DNA of 64,000 bases, taken from assembly GCA_965196985.1 (NCBI GenBank), contig CBDALO010000065.1, positions 14,533-78,532 on the forward strand. Reading direction: 5' to 3'. The translations under genes and the position numbers were made by a program. Below are positions 34,337-43,849 of the stretch, piece by piece; within the stretch, counting starts at the first letter, position 1, and the number at the start of each line of letters is the position of its first letter. The stretch is from 2-12-FULL-35-23 sp965196985. Lineage in GTDB: Bacteria; Pseudomonadota; Gammaproteobacteria; UBA12402. Below the pieces are notes generated by a model. That model searched no databases. It was not told the origin of the DNA and saw nothing but the letters and a program-made list of their open reading frames with translations.

Positions 34337-36390
34337 CGTGGGTCCGGGCGGTGGCGGTCGACGAATGCGTGAATCTGTGAGGCCCGTTCGGAGAGTTGGC
34401 TGTGTAGGAGCGGTGGGAGTGTGGGACGTTCACGAAGGGTGGCCGCGATTTTCTCGGCCTCTGCGTTCAGTTTCGTGAGGTTGCCGACCGTGAGCGCGAC
34501 GTTCGTGCAGGCGAGCGGTTGACAGTGATCGAGCTGCGGAACTGCGCTCTTGTCGGCGCTGCTGTTCAGACACAGCGCTTTTCGGACATCGAAGACACAT
34601 GTTGCGTATTCGCCTGGGTAGATGGCTCCGGCTTTGCCTTTCAGTACACGTGCGAGCCGTTTGGGGTCGGTGATCACAGCCCCGGTGAACTGGGGATGGC
34701 CGGCCAGCGCCGCGAGTCGTGTTGCGCCTTCTGCTGCGGCTGGACCGGTCAACGGGGTGTGGGCGTGTTGATCGATCATGGCCATAAGATCGTTGCCTCT
34801 CAGTAGCGCTTGCTCAGCTTCGACCTCCGCACGGAAACCTGAATCTGAGGTTCCGGCGTATCCTTCGAACATTTGAATGCTCAAGTGGCGGTATGCGATC
34901 GCGCCCGCTACGGCTCCGCCGGGTTGTCGGGCAATGAACCAGGCAAGTGTTCGTCGGAACTGTCGGGTGGACAGTATCCATGGTGCGCCGTTCACCGTGG
35001 GAACGATGTCGGTGCGTCCGTGGTCGGCGCAGTAGTTGTTGATCCAGCTGCACAGATCGTTGAGCTGCACATTGGTGGCGCAGGTGGTGAAAACTCGATT
35101 GGGGCGGAAACCACTGGCTTCGTCGCGCGATTGGGTGAGAAAGGTGAATAGATACTCGGTGCCTGGCCGGCGTAGTTCGGTGAGGACGTCGATGGCGCGG
35201 GCCACTGGCGCGCCGACTGTCCATGTGGCGTCGACGCCGTGTGGATCTTTGGCGCCCTTGAAGGCTGTGCCGGAAACTGTCCATCGGTATGGGGTTCCGT
35301 CGGATCTTCGGAGAACCGTGACGCAGCCGGGTCGCAGGCTTTTGACTTCACTTTCGCGCATGCCGGACAGATAGGCGACAAGGACGTAGCAGGCGGTGTG
35401 GAGCATCCGTGAGAGCACTCTCGCGGACTTGCTCGGATGGTTGTTTGCGCAGATCCCGTTGGTCCACGGCTTTTCGTCGAGTCTCCCCGAGATGGTTATA
35501 GGAAACCATGTGTACGGATCGACGCCGACCAGCTTTTCGGCAGCGGCGATCGATTCCCACTGTTCAGGTCTTCGGATGTCGCTGATGCCGGCCTCCGCGG
35601 CGAGGAGTGATCGGTTCACTCCTCGCCTCGTACCGGGTAGGGGTTGTCCAGTTCGGATGTAGCGATCGAGGACCTCCGTCAGGGCTGCGTGTGCTCCGGA
35701 GTTTCGGCCAAGAGCGGAGGGCTTGGTTCGGTTCTTGATGGGCCCGCTGTGTTCGAGGGCGGTCAGGATGTCGGGTGCGAAATCGTCGACGAATCTCAAC
35801 GACCATGCAATGAGCGGACCGAGTACCTGTTCAGGGATGCGAGGGGTGATGTTTTCCGCGCGTGAGCGCGATTGCTGGGACCATCCCTCGGCTGCGTACT
35901 GAGGGTCGAAGTTGAGGGGCTCGGTCAGGGCGCTTCGATACCGCCACAGCATGCGCACTGCGCGTCGGGCGTTCTCGCGGTGGCCGGTGTCGGGGACATC
36001 GGCGAGTAGGAAGAGGGCGTAGTTTCCGAGCATCTCGGGAGACAGGGCGGCCAACGAAATTCTGGGACACGTGCCATCGGCCCAGATTAGAAACCGTTTA
36101 ACCTGTGGAAACAGAGCGGTGACGGTGCCCATGGCCAGGCGATACTCTCCCAGCGGTAACGGTCCCGATAAGAGGGCGGCGAAAAGCTCTTTCGCGGTGC
36201 GCTGTTGACGGGCGGGGATGGTGGTGAAATCCAAACGCTCCGAACTCAGATGTGATTGCAGCTGGGCGGCGTCGAGTCGCCACACCATGTCCGCGTATCG
36301 AGGAAGGCGATCATCGGGGATATCGGGGCGCAGCGGCCGCCCTGTGAGTACATGGGGGCCTGTATCGCAGTGGGGTTGTGGTTCGGTCAT
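34333..36390 (-). CDS. Large tyrosine recombinase, third of a Tn554-like set
   Basis: 685 residues. Catalytic region recognised from YLSGMRESEVKSLRPGCVTV (box I Arg), STRQFRRTLAWFIARQPGG (box II, with Arg where His is usual), YRHLS and the likely nucleophile Tyr in MFEGYAGTSDSGF. The long N-terminal half is a core-binding extension. The C-terminus has a Cys-containing segment (YATCVFDVRKALCLN, LDHCQPLACTNVALT) that may bind zinc. It starts within the stop of the second recombinase and overlaps the coiled-coil gene. Confidence 0.82.
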   Translation of the reverse strand: MTEPQPHCDTGPHVLTGRPLRPDIPDDRLPRYADMVWRLDAAQLQSHLSSERLDFTTIPARQQRTAKELFAALLSGPLPLGEYRLAMGTVTALFPQVKRFLIWADGTCPRISLAALSPEMLGNYALFLLADVPDTGHRENARRAVRMLWRYRSALTEPLNFDPQYAAEGWSQQSRSRAENITPRIPEQVLGPLIAWSLRFVDDFAPDILTALEHSGPIKNRTKPSALGRNSGAHAALTEVLDRYIRTGQPLPGTRRGVNRSLLAAEAGISDIRRPEQWESIAAAEKLVGVDPYTWFPITISGRLDEKPWTNGICANNHPSKSARVLSRMLHTACYVLVAYLSGMRESEVKSLRPGCVTVLRRSDGTPYRWTVSGTAFKGAKDPHGVDATWTVGAPVARAIDVLTELRRPGTEYLFTFLTQSRDEASGFRPNRVFTTCATNVQLNDLCSWINNYCADHGRTDIVPTVNGAPWILSTRQFRRTLAWFIARQPGGAVAGAIAYRHLSIQMFEGYAGTSDSGFRAEVEAEQALLRGNDLMAMIDQHAHTPLTGPAAAEGATRLAALAGHPQFTGAVITDPKRLARVLKGKAGAIYPGEYATCVFDVRKALCLNSSADKSAVPQLDHCQPLACTNVALTVGNLTKLNAEAEKIAATLRERPTLPPLLHSQLSERASQIHAFVDRHRPDPR

Positions 36391-38235
36391 GGGATGTCCC
36401 AGGGATGTTCGACGAGGTCGAGAAGAGCATCAGCAGGCTTGATCAACTCGGCGTGTGAGACTTGTCCCGGCGTAAATTTGGGGAGTACTTCATATTCGAT
36501 GGTCACCCAGACGGGGCCGTAGCGGCTCCACCAGTCGGACTCCGATAGCACCGATCGCCGTTCGTCGAGCGCCTGCCGCAAGCCGAGCACAGCGGGAAGG
36601 TGACTTGAGGTGATGACGCAGTTCGCGCAGTGGAAGCAGTCGAGAAATGTTGTGCGACGACATATTCGGCCGGTCGCAGGGTGAGCGTCGGGGTCAGTGC
36701 AACCATTCCAGAGTGCCTCATGATCCGCAGGGACTGCCGCTTCCGGAACTACCTTCAGCGAGCCGCCCGCGGCCGCAAGTGCGCGAACATGGGCATCGAG
36801 CGCAGCGCTCTCGGCTTCGGCGATGGCAGCGGTGAGAGTTTCGGCGCTCCATTCTGCTGCCGAAGCGTCCCCTCGAAGGTAATTCCCAAATAGCACTTCC
36901 ACACTGTTCGAGCGTGCTGCAGAGGGCAGATGACCGCCCAACCTTTTGACTCTGGCAACTTCGATAGTGGTCCGGATCCGGCCGAACGTCACCGTCAACG
37001 GCCGTCCCACCTCCGTTTCGCTCGGCGGATCTGTGAGCAGTGAATGCCCCGCCGCCCATTCGCTGGGCATGAGGGGTGGGTCGGACAAAGATGCGCGAAA
37101 CGGACTCATGTGTTCAGCAATGCCGGTGATGCCGCCTGCGATTCCGTTGCGCCAGATCGACCACAGTGCAGTCGAATCCGTGTACGTTCGCCCGCGGGTC
37201 ATCAATCGGTGCAGTAGCAGGTACAGCCCTCCCGGTGTGTCGAGTTCCCGATGCGGTGGACCGATTTCCCAGGTGACGGTTTCATGCCAGTGCTGATCGC
37301 CCCGACGACGTTTCGTCAGCTGTATTTGCACGGCCGTTCCTTCCAGGATCTGGTGTTCGGCTGGTAAGTCTTTGAGAGTTTCCACATTCCGGCCGGTCAG
37401 CGCGATCAGGAGAATGAGGATCGGAACGAGATCCCTCTTCAGGAGGAACAGTTGTTCTGCCTGGGCGAGTCTGCGCCGCCACGTCATAGACGGTCCGGCC
37501 GGGGAACGCGGAACGATTCCGGTGCTGGCGATCTTTCGTAGTTTCGCCCTATCTATAGCGGACAAGGACTTTTCGGTGGACTTTGGGATTGTTACCGGCA
37601 AGAATTCGTTCCGAAAACTCGATTCGTGACCGGGTTGCCGAGACGTCAGCGCGTGCAGCGCCGAGGATTCGCGTGAATTCTCCATCCGAGTATCCGGACG
37701 CATTCAGCTTTCTGAACTTCGGAACCGAACGTGCCAGAGCAGCGTGGATGTCGGGGGCGATCATCTCGCGCAACGGAGGTTCGATCAATACTCGCCGCAA
37801 AATTGTCTGGCACTCCAGCGATCGGTTGATACTGGCCACAGATGCTCGCTGCCGGAGATACCCCTGGACATGCCGCAGCGTGAGAGCGGACGGTACTGCT
37901 GGCGAATCGGGAACCAAGTCGAGATACCGCAGAAACGAGGAGAGGAGCAGCCAGATCGAACGCGCGGACGCTTCTGTCCGCAATGTTCCGGTCGGACCTG
38001 TGCGTCGGGCGAATGCATCGAGTGCCGGTCCGTGCCAGCCGGGCATGGGCCACTTGTCGGCGGAGAACGTCCGTGTCCGTCCGTCATCTCCGATGAACTG
38101 GACCGATGTGGTGCTCGCAGCGTCGGCCGGAGCAGATGCGGTCGACGGTTCGTGGCGTGGTGAAACGTCATACTGACCCGTGGGTGTCTTCGATGGTTGA
38201 CCGGTATGAGTTCCGGCACCCGTGCGGGGTTTCAC
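36387..38235 (-). pseudogene. Second tyrosine recombinase of the set, frameshifted
   Basis: N-terminal part 37549-38235 (GTG start overlapping the first recombinase stop, GTGA) ends out of frame after SGYSDGEFTRILGAARADVS; the continuing frame from about 37600 to 36387 holds ILIALTGRNVETLKDLPAEH (box I Arg) and GRIRTTIEVARVKRLGGHLP, then FGNYLRG with a candidate Tyr. Joining them needs a +1 shift in the 37570-37620 region. Combined length about 616 residues, close to TnpB of Tn554-type elements. Programmed frameshifting is possible but not supported by a clear signal. Confidence 0.7.
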
Positions 38236-39706
38236 TGCGAGGCATTCGTGTTCGAGGCCAATGGATTTGGCGGCGCTGGCGGTTCCTCCCAATCGTCAGG
38301 CACCAATGCCATCCGGGTCTCCATTTCCAGCTCGGCGAGGGTGTGAAGGTAAATCATCGTTGTGGTGATCGAGCGATGTCCCATACGGCGCCGAACCCAG
38401 TCGAGGGGATCGCCGAAAATTCGTGTGTAGTGGCCACGTTGTTCCGCAGTCTGTTCGCGCAATGCCGCGATATGGCCGCGTTGAAGTTGTTCGAGGGTTA
38501 CCACCGCAAAGGTATGGCGCAACATGTGTGGGTGCACGCGCAGAGGTATACCGACGTCGGCGCACCGGACGTTGGCCTCGTGGAACAGACCCTTCCACCT
38601 CGACACCGACACTGGCATTCCTCGTTCCGTCAGCCAGAACGAGGCGGGTTCCAATCCGCGATCACCGGCGATGTATAGGCGGCGCCGGTCGGTGTGGTCC
38701 AGATTGGAGACCTTTACGCGTGCCTTGACGCCGGCGTTCGTGTAGTCGACAGCGATAGGTTGGGCAGGGTCCTCGACGACGAGCGGGCGAGCGATTTTGT
38801 CGTACCGTCCGTGTGCGCGAGCGTCGTCGATAATCTGGCGGCGATCGACATCGCGGTAGTTGATCAGTTCTCTGACGATGGATTCCGGTATGTACACCCA
38901 TCTGGTCGAGGAGCCTTTGGCGATGGCTACCGGGAGTCGGAAGCGTTGATAGGACACGGGCTGGTGCTCGGTGGGCAGGTCGAAGACCGTAAGTGCGGAC
39001 TGCTCGGCGAGGCGTAGTCCGGTTCGCACCATGAGATCGCAGAACACCGCATTACGCGTCGCCCAGCGTCCGCGGAATGCGGGGCGAGGGAGACCGTCCG
39101 CGTTCATACCCTTCATTCCGGTGTCTCTCCATCGCCGATAAGAGGCTTGCGGAATCCACTCGATGTTGTCCCGGTTGACATCTCGCGAATAGGTCGTGGG
39201 ACTACTTCCTTGATCGTCGATGCGGCCCGGGGTATGAGAGCGACCACTACGGGCATGGTGCGGGATCGGGTTCGCGGCGACGAATCCCTTGCGCACTGCC
39301 AGCGATAGAAGTTGTTGACTGCCGCGACTTCTCGGTTCCAAGTTGCTCCGGACACTCGTGGGCCGGAAGCATCGCGCCGTCGCCAGACCAGGTAAGCGAC
39401 ATGGTCGTCCTCATTCGCATCACGCCATGAGATGCCGCTCCGCGCTGAGGTGAGAAATGAAAGGAACGCGGCGATGTTGCGTGCATAGCCCTGCTGGCTG
39501 ATCGGTGACATCGTGACGAAACTCGGGTTTCGGAAGTACGAATTGAGGTCCACGTCGTACTCGAACGACGGAGACAACAAAAACGGTGAACCGGGAAACG
39601 GGTCTTCTGGAAAGAAAATTCTTACGGCACCCTCCGGTGCACCGTAATCCGAGGGACGGGCTACACGAGTTTCGGTGATACACACTCGCCAGGAAGACAA
39701 CAGCAT
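38232..39706 (-). pseudogene. First tyrosine recombinase of the set, frameshifted
   Basis: N-terminal SAM-like domain from ATG 39706 (AGGGGA upstream): SQQGYARNIAAFLSFLTSAR, ATWNREVAAVNNFYRW. There the frame breaks; restoring one G at about 39299 gives NNFYRWAVRKGFVAANPI. The catalytic domain is complete: MVRTGLRLAEQSAL (Arg), PHMLRHTFAVVTL (His-x-x-Arg), RRRMGHRSITTTMIYLHT (His, Tyr). About 491 residues when repaired. A one-base deletion in a short G run could also be a sequencing error. Confidence 0.75.
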
Positions 39707-39740
39707 CTCGGTTTCCCCTCTGCGGTCAATGACCGACGGT

Positions 39741-39758
39741 ACACAAGCTCGCTTGTGT
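39741..39758. promoter_or_regulatory. Palindrome upstream of the recombinase operon
   Basis: ACACAAGC-TC-GCTTGTGT, perfect 8-bp arms, 35 bp upstream of the first recombinase start. Likely an operator for control of the recombinases. Confidence 0.5.
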
Positions 39759-39760
39759 GA

Positions 39761-40078
39761 AGATTCACGCCACCACGGGCGACGGTAAAACAGGCTTGGA
39801 CCTTTGGTTATGGGTTACTTCCGATGCGGTAAGCGCCGCACAATAGAACTGCCCCCACGGCGCACCGCGCGGGCGTGTGCCGGCGATCAGAGGGCCAGCG
39901 GTTCCCGAACAGAGGCGCGGTCAGGCGCCGGCGATGCTCTGCGATCCGCTGACCTGCACACGTTCCGGTCCCTCACCGAGAGGGAGAGTCCGGATACGGC
40001 GATGCCCCGACAACGTCGCCGGGGCATCGAGAGGTGTTCACCTGCCAACTTGTCAGCAAGTTAACATCACAGAATCGG
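39761..40078. other. Intergenic region right of the recombinase operon
   Basis: No credible gene. Contains AACTTG-TCAG-CAAGTT (40047-40062), a small hairpin 17 nt past the stop of the leftward gene at 40079, perhaps a weak terminator. The right end of the Tn554-like element may lie here, but such elements lack terminal inverted repeats, so it cannot be fixed by eye. Confidence 0.4.
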
Positions 40079-40504
40079 TCAATCGCGCGTGCGCCTGGTC
40101 TTGGCCTCGCGCCGGATCTCGGGTGCGCAGGCGATGACCAACGCGACGGCGGACACCACGGCTAGACACACACCGCAGGCGACACCAGCAAGGTAAGGGG
40201 TGAAGGTGAGAAAGATGGTCGCGAGTGCGAACCCGCCCGCGATGCCGGCCACTCCGGCCCTGATCGTCGTTTCGCGCACTCGGCGAGTTGCTTTCGGAAT
40301 CATGGGTTCGGCCCTTTCCTCCGTTTCCTCGGTGTCCGGCCAGGTCTGTGACCGAACATCAGCGCAAATCGGGCAGTAGCTTTCGTCTCTGGCATGCGTC
40401 CACCCTCGTTCGAGAACGGATTCGATGTCAGCGCAACCGTTTTCGTTCTCGCCGGCGGTGATTCCACACCCATGGCAGCTCAGATATGGCGACGTCATCG
40501 TCAT
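40079..40504 (-). CDS. Zinc-ribbon plus membrane-helix protein
   Basis: 141 residues. N-terminal part has SCHGCGITAGENENGCAD and ESYCPICADVRS, a likely zinc-binding pair set. The C-terminal half holds two hydrophobic helices (GVAGIAGGFALATIFLTF and AGVACGVCLAVVSAVALVIA) and a basic tail. Start ATG 40504 overlaps the upstream stop (ATGA). An internal ATG (MIPKATRRVRETTIRAG) at 40304 could make the membrane part on its own. Similar proteins occur on actinobacterial plasmids; no known function. Confidence 0.55.
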   Translation of the reverse strand: MTMTSPYLSCHGCGITAGENENGCADIESVLERGWTHARDESYCPICADVRSQTWPDTEETEERAEPMIPKATRRVRETTIRAGVAGIAGGFALATIFLTFTPYLAGVACGVCLAVVSAVALVIACAPEIRREAKTRRTRD

Positions 40505-40887
40505 CGCTGCTCGCCGTCGACGCTCGGCGGACTCACGGGCAGCAGTACCGCGGCGATGCGCGTCTCTTCCCATCGCGATGGCCGGCGGCTGACTTCCGAT
40601 CTTCCATCGACGAGGTCGCTGAGCGATCGGGCAACCTGATCGTCGGTTTCGTAACCGTTCCCCCACATGCTGGCCGGCCCTCGAACACCGCGGTTGTTGT
40701 CGATGACTGTGTAGACGACACCCTCGCCTTCAGGGTTCGGCCTGGTGAGGATGACGAATTGGTGGTCGTCGGATACCGCACGGACGGTCCACCACAGGTC
40801 TGCCGGTTGAACGAACTGCACGCGGTGCCCGGCAGTGAGGGCACATGCCGTGATCGTCGAGGGTGACGATCGTGTTGCGATGCTCAT
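40501..40887 (-). CDS. Hypothetical protein (128 aa)
   Basis: Contains TAGHRVQFVQPADLWWTVRA, HQFVILTRPNPEGEGVVYTV and IDNNRGVRGPASMWGNGYET, a compact beta-rich pattern that recurs, as far as I recall, in plasmid-borne proteins of rhodococci and mycobacteria. ATG 40887 (MSIATRSSPS) is preferred; an in-frame ATG at 40929 exists. Coupled to the zinc-ribbon/membrane gene by a 4-nt overlap. Unknown function. Confidence 0.6.
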   Translation of the reverse strand: MSIATRSSPSTITACALTAGHRVQFVQPADLWWTVRAVSDDHQFVILTRPNPEGEGVVYTVIDNNRGVRGPASMWGNGYETDDQVARSLSDLVDGRSEVSRRPSRWEETRIAAVLLPVSPPSVDGEQR

Positions 40888-41131
40888 GATGCTCTGCTCA
40901 GCTTTCGTCGAAGTCCAAGCGCAGTGCATCGCTCACGAACGCACGAGTGCGACTGGCCGGGTGAGTCATCGAGCGGCTCGATGACCTGCGCATCGTGTCC
41001 GAAATCGGGCGTTGAACTCAACGGGGTGTCCCCTGATCCGGAGGGCGAGCCGGCGCCCGGCCGGCCGACCCTTCGAGGAGTGAGGGGACGTGTCGTCTTC
41101 CCAGCTGAAAGACCTTTTTCGACCTATAGGA

Positions 41132-41326
41132 TCAATGATCCGGACGATCGCACCCGGCGGACGTGCCCGGCGGTGCGTCGCGCTCTTCCGGTTTCTCCAC
41201 GATGAGTGGCCTCACCCCAGCCTTGTACCGAAATCCCCACCAACCATTCGGCAACAGAACCATTCCGGCCTGACCCTCGTCAGGCGGCGGAGTCCAGCCC
41301 TCGTCCGGGGCAGGGGGTCGAGTCAT
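41132..41326 (-). CDS. Small hypothetical protein (64 aa)
   Basis: MTRPPAPDEGWTPPPDEGQA then GMVLLPNGWWGFRYKAGVRP LIVEK. The proline-rich start and WWGFRYK core look like a real small protein, but the ribosome site is weak. Divergent from the ligase gene. No family recognised. Confidence 0.42.
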   Translation of the reverse strand: MTRPPAPDEGWTPPPDEGQAGMVLLPNGWWGFRYKAGVRPLIVEKPEERDAPPGTSAGCDRPDH

Positions 41327-41391
41327 ATCGACAGTGTCTCAACCTCCCGAAAACAGCCGCGAAGCAGGACAAACCTGCGCACAGTGGAGAG

Positions 41392-42389
41392 ATGAGCGCC
41401 GCCACAGGAAAACCGGTTCCGCCGATGCTCGCCACGCTCGGCAATCCACCGACGGGGGAGCGCTGGGCCCACCGACGGGGGAGCGCTGGGCATTCGAGTC
41501 GAAATGGGATGGCCAAAGGGCAATAGCCACAACAGGTTCCACGTCCACGACTCTGTGGTCGCGCAACGGTAACAACATCAGTGCCTCGTTCCCCGAGATC
41601 GTCGACGCTCTCCGTTCGGTGCTCGATCACCGTGAAGCCGTCCTCGACGGGGAAATCGTCGCTCTCGGACCCGACGGTGTCCCGTCCTTCTCCCTGTTGC
41701 AGCGCCGGATGCACGTTCTGCGGCCCACCGCTCAGCTCCGCAACGAGGCTCTGACCTCGTACTATGTGTTCGATGTCCTCGACGTCGACGGAAAGTCGAC
41801 GACCGAGCTTCCTTACCTCGAGCGCCGTGAAGCGCTCGCCAACCTCAGCCTCGAACATCCACGCATCAAAGTCCCACCACACTGGCTCAACGTCGACGGA
41901 CCGACCATGTTGGAAGTCGCGAAGAAACACCATCTGGAAGGTATAGTCGCCAAGAATATTTCCTCGATCTACCAGCCAGGCAAGCGATCTCGGGATTGGA
42001 TCAAAACGCCTCTGAGGGCTAATTGTGAGGCCGTAGTGTGCGGATTCGTCCCTGGATCGGGTGGCGCAGCGGGAGGAGCCGGGTCGCTGATCCTCGGCGC
42101 CCACGACGACTCAGGGGGCCTCAGATATATCGGAAACGTTGGTACGGGCCTGACCGATCGACAGCGCCGCGAACTGCGGGACAAGCTCGTCGAGCTCGAA
42201 CAGTCGGTCAGTCCGTTCACCGTCGAGCCGCCGAGAGCTGTCACCCGCAATGCTTCCTGGTCAAGACCTGTCCTTGTCTGCGATGTGGAGTACCGGGAGT
42301 TCACCGGTGGCAGCCTTCGGCATCCATCCTTTCGAGGGCTGCGGAACGACAAGACCGCCGATGAAGTCGACCTTCCCGGTCGGCACTGA
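41392..42389 (+). pseudogene. ATP-dependent DNA ligase disrupted by a 23-bp tandem duplication
   Basis: The natural start MSAATGKPVPPMLATLGNPP leads into TGERWA, then goes out of frame and stops at 41526. Skipping one copy of the duplication restores TGERWAFESKWDGQRAIATT (motif I with catalytic Lys), then LDGEIVALGPDG, GIVAKNISSIYQPGKRSRDW IKTPL (motifs IV-V) and an OB-fold C-terminus. About 320 residues, like LigC-type/LigD ligase domains. The downstream frame is open from ATG 41334, so a protein with an altered N-terminus could still be made. Confidence 0.82.
41446..41491. repeat. 23-bp perfect tandem duplication in the ligase gene
   Basis: Units 41446-41468 and 41469-41491 are identical (core ACCGACGGGGGAGCGCTGGG). 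As 23 is not a multiple of three, the second unit shifts the frame. Confidence 0.9.
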
Positions 42390-42432
42390 CCATGTTGTTT
42401 GAAGATGCGCTGTTCGGGAAAGAAATCCAGTT

Positions 42433-42612
42433 ATGAGTACAGCTGAACAGACCTATCATCCGGGACAAAAAGCGCCGGTCAGCGGCTTCTACGAGTGCGA
42501 TTGCGGTGACGCTCATCGGGTCAGTACCGATGTTGCCGGTCACGTGTTGCCGCCGTTGCCGCAGTGTTGTTCGGGCGGGGTGTGGCGGTTGAAAGAAGCT
42601 CGCCCCCAATAG
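42433..42612 (+). CDS. Small YjzC-like protein (59 aa)
   Basis: Reads MSTAEQTYHPGQKAPVSGFY ECDCGDAHRVSTDVAGH and ends PQCCSGGVWRLKEARPQ. The PGQKAPVSG(I/F)Y start, CxC, and CC...W pattern recall YjzC-type zinc-ribbon proteins. No strong ribosome site. It ends 6 nt before repeat R1. Confidence 0.6.
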   Translation: MSTAEQTYHPGQKAPVSGFYECDCGDAHRVSTDVAGHVLPPLPQCCSGGVWRLKEARPQ

Positions 42613-42618
42613 AGGCAG

Positions 42619-42739
42619 ATGACGAAGCCGCCGGCACCGAAATGGTGTCAGCGGCTTCACAGGGTCGGTGCCCGTCTTGCGCCTCTCGGCAAGTGGCCGC
42701 TCGAAGCGGCATTTCTGGGGTGGTACCCGGGGCAAAGAA
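42619..42739. repeat. 121-bp dispersed repeat R1, right copy
   Basis: Same orientation and nearly the same sequence as 21830-21950, including both hairpins. Here it follows the small YjzC-like gene. Copies about 20.8 kb apart in direct orientation could support recombination across the ars/recombinase region. Confidence 0.75.
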
Positions 42740-42809
42740 TCGAACACCGACAGCCTCTACAACGAACACCCGCGAAGAGTTATTCCGCACGGCTGACCAG
42801 CGTAGGTCG

Positions 42810-43037
42810 TCATTTCCGGGTGATGATCGTCCGCAACACGAAGCGGAACACCACCGCGGTACCGGCCCCGACTGCGACACCGGCCACGATGTCGGCCAGG
42901 AGAACTCCGACTGTGACACCGAGGACCGTTGCGGCCACTATCGCCAATGCAACATCGGCAGATGCCGGCCGAGGACCGTTGATCGCGCTACCCCTTTCCC
43001 TGCTTGTGACGTATTCGCAGAGATCATCACACGCCAT
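42810..43037 (-). CDS. Small membrane protein (75 aa)
   Basis: MACDDLCEYVTSRERGSAIN is followed by two hydrophobic helices: VALAIVAATVLGVTVGVLLA and IVAGVAVGAGTAVVFRFVL. N-terminal Cys pair (C3, C7). The ribosome site before ATG 43037 is weak. Divergent from the SRAP gene. Resembles the two-helix end of the protein at 40079-40504. Confidence 0.5.
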   Translation of the reverse strand: MACDDLCEYVTSRERGSAINGPRPASADVALAIVAATVLGVTVGVLLADIVAGVAVGAGTAVVFRFVLRTIITRK

Positions 43038-43102
43038 CTGAGCGTGGAAGTCGGACCCACGCTGTTCAATGGGACAGGAACCGGTTAACAGGAGGTCAGG
43101 CC

Positions 43103-43816
43103 ATGTGCGGGCGCTACGCCAATCGAAGCTCAGATAAGGAATTGCAGTCGTTTTTCGACACCATGCACACCGTCGGCGATGAACTGCCCCCGTCCTACAA
43201 CGTCGCCCCCACACAACCGGTCCGGGTGATCCTCGAACGAACCCCACGCGAGGAACCCGACTCCGAGCCCCAGCGCCAGCTCAGGACGGTCAAATGGGGT
43301 TTGCTCCCTGCCTGGGCAAAAGACCGGAAGATGGCGTCCAAGCTGATCAACGCCCGCAGTGAAACCGTCACGGAGAAGCCCTCATTCAGGAGTAGTGCTG
43401 CCAAACGACTGGCCATCGTTCCCGCGAACGGCTACTACGAATGGATGAAAAGCGAAGAGGGAAAGAAGATTCCGTACTTTCTTCACGGAGACGGTGACCT
43501 GATCGCGATGGCTGGACTCTACGAGTTGTGGCCCGATCCTGAACTGCCAGAAGACGATCCGAACAAGTGGGTATGGACCTGCACTGTCTTGACTCGGCCA
43601 GCTACGGATTCCACGGGACACATACACGACAGATCCCCGCTGATCCTGCCCGAATCATTCTGGGAACACTGGCTCGACCCGACACTCACCGACAAAGGCG
43701 AGGTCCAGGCCATGATCAACTCCGTTCCGGAGCCGCACCTCGAACCCTACGAAGTCTCGACTGCGGTCAATAGTCCGAGGAACAACGGCCCGAGCTTGCT
43801 CGAACCGGTCCACTGA
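43103..43816 (+). CDS. yedK: SRAP-family abasic-site protein (YedK/HMCES type)
   Basis: 237 residues. MCGRYANRSS provides Cys2, which forms the thiazolidine crosslink to abasic sites in single-stranded DNA. Other conserved parts: SYNVAPTQPVRVI (Asn), LINARSETVTEKPSFR, VPANGYYEWMKSEEGKKIPY (Glu) and VLTRPATDSTGHIHDRSPLI (His). AGGAGG precedes the ATG. Its presence fits a DNA-repair module with the neighbouring ligase. Confidence 0.94.
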   Translation: MCGRYANRSSDKELQSFFDTMHTVGDELPPSYNVAPTQPVRVILERTPREEPDSEPQRQLRTVKWGLLPAWAKDRKMASKLINARSETVTEKPSFRSSAAKRLAIVPANGYYEWMKSEEGKKIPYFLHGDGDLIAMAGLYELWPDPELPEDDPNKWVWTCTVLTRPATDSTGHIHDRSPLILPESFWEHWLDPTLTDKGEVQAMINSVPEPHLEPYEVSTAVNSPRNNGPSLLEPVH

Positions 43817-43849
43817 CTGACGTTCTGGGCCTTCGCGCTCGACGAGAGG

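Noticed and set aside
39804..40064. An 86-residue rightward frame right of the recombinases
   Set aside because: No ribosome site, Arg-rich composition, no similarity to anything recognisable.
21830..42739. Repeat R1 as a tRNA gene or attachment site
   Set aside because: The end of the right copy contains a GAATCGAAC string, but no acceptor, D or anticodon stems can be drawn, and the left copy lacks the string.
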